5,463 nucleotides of DNA from positions 1-5,463 of the forward strand of contig JADFHU010000433.1 of the NCBI GenBank assembly GCA_022567055.1, read 5' to 3'. Origin of the DNA: Planctomycetota bacterium. GTDB lineage: Bacteria > Planctomycetota > Phycisphaerae > Sedimentisphaerales > Anaerobacaceae. The number at the start of each line of letters is the position of its first letter. Position 1 is the first letter of the stretch. The notes beneath the pieces were generated by a model, which did no database searches, was not told the DNA's origin, and saw only the letters and a program-made list of their open reading frames with translations. The position numbers were made by a program, and so were the translations under genes. Below, one piece after another: positions 1 through 5,463 of the stretch.

Positions 1-40
1 TGGGCCGCTCCGACGGGCAGATGACACAAAATCAATACCG

Positions 41-45
41 GGTGG
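41..45 (+). promoter_or_regulatory. Weak Shine-Dalgarno-like GGTGG before the NPD gene
   Basis: GGTGG lies only three bases before the ATG at 49, which is closer than the usual 5-9 base spacing and not a canonical GGAGG. It is the only purine-rich candidate in the leader. Together with the in-frame TGA at 22-24 it supports, but does not prove, the ATG at 49. No -10/-35 promoter can be identified in the 48 bases available. Confidence 0.35.
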
Positions 46-48
46 AAC

Positions 49-1497
49 ATGAACAAACAAAATCTAATACCCTCACAAAAACTACCTCAGATCATTCAGG
101 GGGGCATGGGGGTAGGGGTTTCAAACTGGCGGCTGGCAAATGTCGTCTCGCGACTGGGGGAAATCGGAGTCGTTTCAGGCACCGCGATCGACGCTGTCGT
201 CGCGCGACGCCTTCAGCTAGGAGATACCGATGGCTCGATTCGGCGGGCATTGAGCCATTTTCCCTGGCCGAAAATGGCGAAACGGTTTCTGGATAACTTC
301 TTCATCCCCGGCGGCAAGGCACCCCACGAGCCTTTCAAACTCATGACACTGCTCAGCTTGGGCATGAAGCGGGCCCGGATCGAACAGATGATCGTCGGCA
401 ATTTCGTGGAAGTCTTTCTGGCGAAAGAGGGCCACAGGGGGATCGTCGGAATCAACTACTTGGAGAAGATCCAACTTCCCACCCTGCCGTCAATGTTCGG
501 GGCCATGCTTGCTGGCGTAGATATAGTCCTCATGGGGGCGGGTATTCCCTTGGCAATTCCCGGCACATTGGACCGGCTTGCGACTTGGGATCCGGTCGAA
601 TTGAAGATCCAGGTGGAGGATAATACTGCTGACCAGGCGTTTGTCCATCGGCTGGACCCCCGGGAGTACAGTTCAGGCGTGCGGCCCGAGCTGTCCCGCC
701 CCCAGTTCCTGGCCATCGTTTCCTCGGATGTGATCGCCAAGACCATGATTCGTAGGGCAACGGGCCGGGTCGACGGCTTCGTCGTAGAAGGTCACACCGC
801 CGGCGGGCACAATGCGCCCCCGAGGAGGGTCGGCCAGGGGAGTGGCGCGACAACGACCGGGTATAGTGACCGGGACATTCCCGACATCGCCAAGATCAAG
901 AGCCTGGGCAGGCCCTTCTGGCTGGCCGGAGGGTTCGCCTCGCCTGGAAAGCTCAAGGAGGCCTTGGCATTGGGCGCCAATGGCATTCAGGTGGGGACTG
1001 TATTTGCATTTTGCGACGAATCGGGGATCGTCCCGGCGATGAAAGAGGCAGTCCTTAAGGAGTGTATCAACGGTACTCTGACCGTCACCACGGATTTCAA
1101 GGCATCACCCACGGGCTATCCCTTCAAAATCGTCAGCCTCAAGAACAGCCGGACGAGCCAGAGCGAACCCGGTAGGCGCGAGCGCATCTGCGATCTGGGC
1201 TACCTGCGTGAACTCTACTGCAAGGACAACTCGAAGGTAGGCTACCGCTGCCCCAGCGAGCCGGTGAAAGACTATGTTGCCAAGGGTGGCCGTGAGGATT
1301 CCACCACCGGAAGGCAGTGCCTCTGCAATGGGCTGGTGGCGACCATTGGCTTAGGACAATCGCGGGGGGATGAGACGGAACTGCCGCTCATTACCGCGGG
1401 TGATGATTTTTCATTTGTCGAGCACCTGGTCAAGAGTGAAAACACACACTATAGCGCCAGAGAGGCGATCGAGTACCTAAAGCCGGCCCACAGCTGA
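49..1497 (+). CDS. NPD/nitronate monooxygenase-family FMN-dependent oxidoreductase, long form with Cys-rich C-terminus
   Basis: A complete 482-residue protein of the 2-nitropropane dioxygenase/nitronate monooxygenase family, an FMN-binding TIM barrel that also includes FabK-type enoyl-ACP reductases. Visible signatures are QGGMGVGVS at residues 17-25 (N-terminal flavin-binding strand), AGGH at 251-254 (H254 aligns with the family's catalytic His), LAGGF at 292-296 and GANGIQVGT at 309-317 (FMN phosphate-binding end of the barrel). Classical NMOs are about 310-380 residues; the excess here is mostly after residue ~330. That tail carries C381, C391, C401, C424 and C426 in a pattern I recall as conserved in a long subfamily often annotated simply as nitronate monooxygenase. 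An in-frame TGA at 22-24 and no other start codon before 49 fix the ATG. No signal peptide or membrane segment is seen, so it is probably cytoplasmic. The family is secure. The substrate (nitronate, enoyl thioester or other) cannot be told from sequence. Confidence 0.9.
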   Translation: MNKQNLIPSQKLPQIIQGGMGVGVSNWRLANVVSRLGEIGVVSGTAIDAVVARRLQLGDTDGSIRRALSHFPWPKMAKRFLDNFFIPGGKAPHEPFKLMTLLSLGMKRARIEQMIVGNFVEVFLAKEGHRGIVGINYLEKIQLPTLPSMFGAMLAGVDIVLMGAGIPLAIPGTLDRLATWDPVELKIQVEDNTADQAFVHRLDPREYSSGVRPELSRPQFLAIVSSDVIAKTMIRRATGRVDGFVVEGHTAGGHNAPPRRVGQGSGATTTGYSDRDIPDIAKIKSLGRPFWLAGGFASPGKLKEALALGANGIQVGTVFAFCDESGIVPAMKEAVLKECINGTLTVTTDFKASPTGYPFKIVSLKNSRTSQSEPGRRERICDLGYLRELYCKDNSKVGYRCPSEPVKDYVAKGGREDSTTGRQCLCNGLVATIGLGQSRGDETELPLITAGDDFSFVEHLVKSENTHYSAREAIEYLKPAHS

Positions 1498-1765
1498 ATA
1501 CGCGAGACGAGACGACTGCGCCCTCCCATCGACTGCAGCATTAGAGCAGAGCCTTCAAGCGCGTCTGTCCTCTGTATTACGAAAAGTCACAGCCTGCGAG
1601 ATCGACCCCCGCAGTGAATTCATTTGGGAGAATCCATACCAAAAGGAATTCTTTGTTGAGAATTGAGAGCTTAAAACTGTAGGCGCATCTTCAATTCTCA
1701 ATTTCCAATTCCCACCTCACCGAATGGTTCCGCGCCAGCAGAGGCTCACTCATCAGAGAACCGTA
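1498..1765. other. Non-coding interval between convergent genes
   Basis: This stretch lies between the stop of the NPD-like gene and the decayed end of the GH28 remnant. I find no reading frame with recognisable protein character, no tRNA-like fold and no strong GC hairpin followed by a T-run that would end transcription from either side. The only structured part is the AATT-heptamer inverted repeat near its right end, described separately. The composition is visibly more AT-rich from about 1615 to 1710 than in the flanking genes. Confidence 0.6.
1655..1711. repeat. AATT-centred heptamer repeat in inverted arrangement (possible MITE-like or stem-loop element)
   Basis: The left arm TTGAGAATTGA (1656-1666) is the exact reverse complement of TCAATTCTCAA (1691-1701), giving an 11-bp stem with a 24-base loop. 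Each arm is also built of seven-base units. On the left are GTTGAGA and ATTGAGA (1655-1668). On the right are three successive YCAATTY units, TCAATTC, TCAATTT and CCAATTC (1691-1711). The stem is AT-rich and not followed by a T-tract, so it is a poor intrinsic terminator. Arrays of AATTGAG/AATTGGG-type units occur as dispersed intergenic repeats in some bacterial genomes; membership in such a family is inference from pattern only. Confidence 0.55.
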
Positions 1766-2279
1766 TCAATACGACTCGACGCCAAGATCCGTGCATTCTA
1801 TTCCCTCAACGCCCTCTGTAGACATCGCCTCACCAAAATTAGGATTGACGGTTCTTCCCCCAAACCACCCGGCAGTGACGAAACGCCAGGTCACGGGCAT
1901 GCCGACAGTGGATGCCGGCGATAAGTGACGCATAGACCCCGGCGCCAATACCTGGCCCCGTGTCATAGAAGCCTCCGGGCCACTCGGTCCACTTGTCGAT
2001 CTGGATTTGTACGTTCTCAAAGGTCACGTCTTCCACATGGCCACCCTGCCATCCGTGGATGAAGACACCGCTCTCGCCACGGCAGAGAATATTGGAGAAG
2101 GTGACGTTACGAATCGTGCCCAGCTCTGTCTTGTCGGTGAGAGGAATGGCAGTGACATAGATGGATTCACCCTTGCCCCACCAACGGGGTCCACGCGGGC
2201 GGGTCTCGATGGTGATTTTGGCGAAGATCACGTTTTCGATCTTGCCCTGGTCGCGCAGCTGCCTGACTCCAGGTGGCTC
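1766..2279 (-). pseudogene. GH28 (polygalacturonase-like) glycoside hydrolase remnant, 5'-truncated and frameshifted
   Basis: On the minus strand, from about 2279 down to 1839, the translation reads as the C-terminal right-handed beta-helix of a GH28 family enzyme. It has GVRQLRDQG followed by IENVIFAKITIETR, then RWWGKGESIYVTAIP, repeated beta-helix rungs (IRNVTFSNILCR, VEDVTFENVQI), DKWTEWPGG, and HCRVVWGKNR. The GVRQLRDQG segment sits where GH28 enzymes have their RIK-type motif. Everything before it, including the NTD, DD and GHG catalytic motifs, is absent, so roughly the first 300 residues are missing. Frame A stops at TAA 1839-1841, but the adjacent frame continues the family pattern as NPNFGEAMSTEGVEGIEC and ends at TGA 1766-1768. 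A single-base shift near 1845-1850 therefore breaks the C-terminus. No usable start or RBS is evident; the first in-frame alternative start is a GTG at 2231, inside a conserved strand. It cannot be an active glycosidase. The intact ancestor would have been a secreted or periplasmic pectin/oligosaccharide hydrolase. Confidence 0.82.
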
Positions 2280-2312
2280 ATCCGCAGACGCCCCTGGCCG
2301 TCTATTAAGAGA

Positions 2313-5300
2313 CTACCCGGTTTCTGCCAGCTTTGTCTGTTTGTTCAGCGCTTCGACCTTGCTGCGGTTGAGGAAGGCCTTTCGGGTGAGATCGCCGCTC
2401 TCGATCTGGGCGATGAGTTCTTTCTGGGCCTGGTAGTCCTTGTTCTCGATGCCGGCTCGGCTCTGTAGGGTACGCCAGGCCTTTCTGCGCTCGACACAGA
2501 ACAAGACCATTTGACGGGAAAGGATGTGATATTGGCTCTTGCCGTCGGCTTGGTGATCCAATGTATAGACGCCAAAGGTCGGGATGTAGGCCCGATGAGT
2601 CGGGTCCAGGTGTCTGACGTGGACAACGTCATCCTGCGTGATCAACTGCAAGAGGTCTTCCAGCAGAATCTTGTCCTGAATCTCATCCTCTTCGACGATC
2701 TTGTGGTGCAGGCGGAAGCGGGCCTCGGTAAAGGCCCAGTGAGCCGGGGTGTACTGGTATTTGACTCGTGTCACCGGTGCCGTGCGTAGGTACCAGTCTT
2801 TTGTGGGCTGCGGATTGCCCTTGATACTAAAGGTTTCCGCATAGGTCTCGCCCAGCGTGGGGTTGAACACAAACTCCGGCATTCCTCGGCTATCGCGAAC
2901 CAGCAAGGCCTGTTGTGACGAGGCCCAGTCGGGCACGCCGTGTTCCGGTTGGCAGGTGGTATAGACCTGGTAAAACGCGGTGCCGCGGTAGTAGATGCCA
3001 TCGATCATCGCTTTATACAGCGCGCCCGTGTTGGCCATGGAGACCTGAGCCACGTAGGGCGAGCCGTGACCACTTACGAAGGACTCGGCGACGCATTTCA
3101 TTTCAGTGCGCTTGCCCTCGGTCGCGGCGCCGGCCTGATTCATGTCAAACCCGCCGGTCATGGGAGACGAGTCGGAATTCTGCCCGCCGGTGTTGGAGTA
3201 GACCTGCGTGTCCAGCATCAACATCTTGACATTCGGCCGGTTCTGTAGAATCACCTTGGAGACATTCTGAAAGCCGATGTCTCCCATCGCGCCGTCACCA
3301 CCGATGACCCACACTTTGGGTAGCTCCAGGATTTCCTGATCGGTCATGGCCGCATCCGTGAAATGCGTGTACCGGAACCAGTCATCCTCAGTGAATCCAT
3401 CGACGAATGCGTCCAGCAGCGTGTCGGCCAATCTTTCGGGGATGACCGAGCAATTGGACTGATCCTGGATAAAACTCTCTCCGATGAGCCAGCCAATGGT
3501 AGCTCCATCCTGAAATAGGGAATTCATCCAGGGGTAGGGATGCGGATTGTTGGGGGGGGTCGAGCCGTATACCGTGTTACAGCCGGTGTGGGCCGCCATG
3601 GCCATCGCCGCCATGCCGTTGGGCGTCATGCCCTCCAGCATTTGCGTCTTGCAGTGGTTGTCGGCGTCCTGCCGCATCACCATGCTAATGCCATCGATAA
3701 TGTCCTGATCGGTCCCCTTAAAGTTCTCCTTGATGTGCGCGTCGGTCTGGGCCGAATCCTCCCGGCCGTAGCCCATGAGGATGTGGAGGACGGTCTTGCA
3801 GAAGGCGTGGTAGGCCGCCTCGTCGCGATTCTTGAGGGCCTCCAAGTGGCGCAGGCCGCTCTCTCCCAAGGTGTCGGCCTTCTGATAGAGGCGATCCGCC
3901 TTCCTGTGGAAGATCGGCCGCATCACCGCCTCCGTCAGGGTGGCAATGGCACGCAAGACTGATTTTTCACCACAGCCGGCACAGGCGCCGTCGCCGGAGA
4001 CGAGGGCGTTGTATTTGCTCTGCATCATTAAATGAAACTTCAGGGCAGCCGCCTTGGTCTCTTCCATATTGTCGGCGTCAAAGAGACCGAGATACTTCTG
4101 GGGCGTGTCTTGGAGCAGGTTCAGGAAGTGGTCCGCGGTCTCGTTCTGGGCATGCAACTCTTCCGTTTCCTCAACCATCTTCAACGCTTCGTGACTTCCG
4201 CAGGCATCGACGCAGGCGGCGCAGCCTTTGCACAGGTCCTTGACAAAGATCGAGAAAACGCCACCCGCACCGGGCTCTTTCTTCTCCTTGTTGCCGAAGA
4301 TGGCCTTCGTCTTGACGTAAGACATGGGCAAGACATCGAGTATGGCATCGATCTCCGTGAGCGTCTTTTCCCCCACTTTGCCGTTGAGACGACCGATCTC
4401 ATTGAGGATGATGTCTTTGAAACGGGTCTTGTTCTCGATCGCCTTGTCATTGACCTGCACCAACATCTCCGCCCGTACGGCTGCCTCGATCTCGGGCACC
4501 AAGTCCAGGATGACCTTGCGGGCCTCGGGGTCCGACACATAGTTCTTGGCGGCAGTCGAGATAATGGTCCCAATATCCTGGGCCGTATTGGGAAGCGCCG
4601 TGTCGGGACAGACGGTGATGCAGTCCATGCACTGCGTACAGTTTTCTTCGATAAAGATTGGAATTTCACGTCGGGCCACATACTTGCTGGCATTGGCCCC
4701 CGAGCCGGCGGCCATGACACCCACCGCCGCCAGGGGCGTGGAGGGCTGATGGTAGCCCAGTCCCGCCTTGAATTCCTTATTGAAGGTCGTCTCGGTGAAG
4801 AGCGGTGCCTTCTTGGTACATCCCTGAGCAGTCGCGGCGGCCGGCTGCAGTGTGAAGGGTTTGAGGGTCGTCCCCGTAAAGGCCGATCTGTCCGGAGCAT
4901 CTATCGGGCCATGCTGGACTTCGACGACACTGTTAAAACCCTCTCTCATCACGGTCATGTTGGACTCAACCACTGCATCGCCGAGGCGACCGAACTTTTT
5001 GACATACTGTTGACGTACCGTCTCCAGGAACTCTTCATCCGGAATACGGTAGTCCTTGAGGAAGGGAGAGACACCGAAAAACGCCCCCAAGAAGGCGTTT
5101 CCCTGCATGCGTGTCTGCAGGTCTTCACGGTGTGTCGCCCGCTTGGCGATATCGAAGCCATGTAGGGTAAAGAGACGAATCTTCTTGTCGATGATGAACT
5201 GGCGGAATCGTCTCGGAATTCGTTCCCACGCCTTTTCGCCGGAGGTTTCGTCGGATTCCCACACGAAAGCGCCGCCGTCCTGCATCCCGTGCAAGGGGTT

Positions 5301-5463
5301 CTCGTGTAGGAATATCTTGGGATCGCAGCAGAGCACCACGGTCACATGTTCCAAATCGCAGTTGACCCGCACACGGTCGGGCGCCGCGACCAGGAAATAG
5401 TTGGTGGGCGCCCCCTTCTTCTCAGAGCCATACTTTGGATTCGCACTGATATTCACGACCTCT
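2313..5463 (-). CDS. Pyruvate:ferredoxin oxidoreductase-type 2-oxoacid oxidoreductase, single-chain, N-terminus beyond the window
   Basis: The frame is open to the right edge. The GTG at 5454-5456 is internal to conserved sequence (preceded in frame by Glu-Val), so it is used here only for numbering residues 1-1047. About 450 or more N-terminal residues, holding the pyrimidine-side TPP and substrate-binding domains, are missing. Domains in order: end of the gamma/domain III region (NPKYGSEKKGAPTNYFL, 1-~110); a linker; a two-cluster ferredoxin domain (C273/C276/C279/C283 and C409/C412/C415/C419); then the TPP domain. The TPP domain shows CAGCGE (C492, C495), TGC (C626), GGDGAMGDIG (719-728), DTQVYSNTGGQ (749-759) and C835. 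C492, C495, C626 and C835 match the four ligands of the TPP-proximal cluster in Desulfovibrio africanus PFOR. The expected reaction is 2-oxoacid + CoA to acyl-CoA + CO2, with electrons to ferredoxin or flavodoxin, in the cytoplasm. All visible cofactor residues are intact. Two large insertions (~80 and ~105 residues) distinguish it from the ~1,200-residue PFORs. Pyruvate is the default substrate guess; the specificity residues are outside the window. Confidence 0.93.
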   Translation of the reverse strand, partial: EVVNISANPKYGSEKKGAPTNYFLVAAPDRVRVNCDLEHVTVVLCCDPKIFLHENPLHGMQDGGAFVWESDETSGEKAWERIPRRFRQFIIDKKIRLFTLHGFDIAKRATHREDLQTRMQGNAFLGAFFGVSPFLKDYRIPDEEFLETVRQQYVKKFGRLGDAVVESNMTVMREGFNSVVEVQHGPIDAPDRSAFTGTTLKPFTLQPAAATAQGCTKKAPLFTETTFNKEFKAGLGYHQPSTPLAAVGVMAAGSGANASKYVARREIPIFIEENCTQCMDCITVCPDTALPNTAQDIGTIISTAAKNYVSDPEARKVILDLVPEIEAAVRAEMLVQVNDKAIENKTRFKDIILNEIGRLNGKVGEKTLTEIDAILDVLPMSYVKTKAIFGNKEKKEPGAGGVFSIFVKDLCKGCAACVDACGSHEALKMVEETEELHAQNETADHFLNLLQDTPQKYLGLFDADNMEETKAAALKFHLMMQSKYNALVSGDGACAGCGEKSVLRAIATLTEAVMRPIFHRKADRLYQKADTLGESGLRHLEALKNRDEAAYHAFCKTVLHILMGYGREDSAQTDAHIKENFKGTDQDIIDGISMVMRQDADNHCKTQMLEGMTPNGMAAMAMAAHTGCNTVYGSTPPNNPHPYPWMNSLFQDGATIGWLIGESFIQDQSNCSVIPERLADTLLDAFVDGFTEDDWFRYTHFTDAAMTDQEILELPKVWVIGGDGAMGDIGFQNVSKVILQNRPNVKMLMLDTQVYSNTGGQNSDSSPMTGGFDMNQAGAATEGKRTEMKCVAESFVSGHGSPYVAQVSMANTGALYKAMIDGIYYRGTAFYQVYTTCQPEHGVPDWASSQQALLVRDSRGMPEFVFNPTLGETYAETFSIKGNPQPTKDWYLRTAPVTRVKYQYTPAHWAFTEARFRLHHKIVEEDEIQDKILLEDLLQLITQDDVVHVRHLDPTHRAYIPTFGVYTLDHQADGKSQYHILSRQMVLFCVERRKAWRTLQSRAGIENKDYQAQKELIAQIESGDLTRKAFLNRSKVEALNKQTKLAETG
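3192..3299 (-). other. Thiamine pyrophosphate (Mg2+/diphosphate) binding segment of PFOR
   Basis: Residues 720-755 include GDGAMGDIG and, after the usual spacing, DTQVYSN followed by TGGQ. This is the GDG...N signature that holds the TPP diphosphate and metal, in the form typical of PFORs. No key residue is missing. Confidence 0.9.
4200..4232 (-). other. Second [4Fe-4S] ligand motif of the PFOR ferredoxin domain
   Basis: Residues 409-419 read CKGCAACVDAC, a CxxCxxCxxxC motif. The fourth cysteine is followed by Gly instead of the common Pro. The gap of about 126 residues from the first motif is much larger than the roughly 46 in D. africanus PFOR. Confidence 0.9.
4608..4640 (-). other. First [4Fe-4S] ligand motif of the PFOR ferredoxin domain
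   Basis: Residues 273-283 read CTQCMDCITVC followed by Pro, a perfect CxxCxxCxxxCP motif. It would carry one of the two clusters relaying electrons from the TPP site to the external carrier. Confidence 0.92.

Noticed and set aside
21..296. A 91-codon frame starting at the ATG at 21, overlapping the NPD start
   Set aside because: It runs in the wrong frame through the conserved QGGMG region of the NPD-like gene and gives an Arg/Gly-rich translation typical of an out-of-frame shadow.
2286..2303. A small hairpin after the PFOR stop codon, considered as a terminator
   Set aside because: It has only five base pairs with an eight-base loop and no T-tract on either strand, too weak to call an intrinsic terminator.
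2007..2468. A 153-codon + strand frame across the PFOR end and the GH28 remnant
   Set aside because: It is antisense to two recognisable protein sequences and has no domain signature of its own.
3552..3559. An eight-base G/C homopolymer within the PFOR gene, considered as a phase-variation tract
   Set aside because: The frame is intact through it and it encodes an ordinary Thr-Pro-Pro in a conserved stretch. Phase variation of a central metabolic enzyme is implausible, although the tract is a place to check for sequencing error.
4032..5165. A 377-codon open frame on the + strand opposite the PFOR gene
   Set aside because: It lies wholly antisense to well-conserved PFOR sequence. Its composition (rich in Leu, Gly, Arg, His and Val, with no motifs) is what the complement of a GC-biased gene gives. 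It has no recognisable domain or RBS.
5454..5456. The GTG near the right edge, considered as the true PFOR start
   Set aside because: The frame stays open upstream to the window edge, and the protein would begin in the middle of domain III without the N-terminal TPP and substrate domains. The gene is therefore cut by the window, not short.

Overview
This is a bacterial window with two large, intact-looking genes transcribed towards each other and a decayed gene fragment between them. Base composition is moderately GC-rich. The content (a large pyruvate:ferredoxin-type oxidoreductase, a long NPD/nitronate monooxygenase-like flavoprotein and a plant-polysaccharide-type GH28 remnant) suggests an anaerobic or facultative, polysaccharide-using bacterium. 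A PVC-group (Planctomycetes/Verrucomicrobia/Lentisphaerae-like) or similar environmental lineage is possible. That taxonomic guess is a low-confidence inference from family recall, not from any marker gene.

Layout. Bases 1-48 hold a short leader with an in-frame stop just before the first gene. Bases 49-1497 (+) encode a complete 482-residue FMN-dependent NPD/NMO-family oxidoreductase with a cysteine-rich C-terminal region. Bases 1498-1765 are non-coding and contain a small element of AATT-centred heptamers in inverted orientation. Bases 1766-2279 (-) are the remains of a GH28 (polygalacturonase-like) beta-helix glycosidase. Its N-terminal and catalytic part is gone, and a one-base frameshift interrupts the C-terminal end. 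Bases 2313-5463 (-) are the C-terminal ~1,049 codons of a single-chain 2-oxoacid (pyruvate-type):ferredoxin oxidoreductase, whose N-terminus lies beyond the right edge.

How the genes work together. Nothing ties the two intact genes into one pathway: they are on opposite strands and converge on the decayed region. The PFOR would oxidatively decarboxylate a 2-oxoacid to an acyl-CoA and pass electrons through three Fe-S clusters to ferredoxin or flavodoxin. The NPD-like protein is an independent flavin oxidoreductase of unknown substrate. I see no CRISPR array, tRNA, rRNA, transposase, riboswitch or convincing terminator. The most noteworthy points are two large insertions in the PFOR, placed around its Fe-S ligands, and the precise truncation of the GH28 gene beside the PFOR stop codon. 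I found no evidence for a new multi-gene system.
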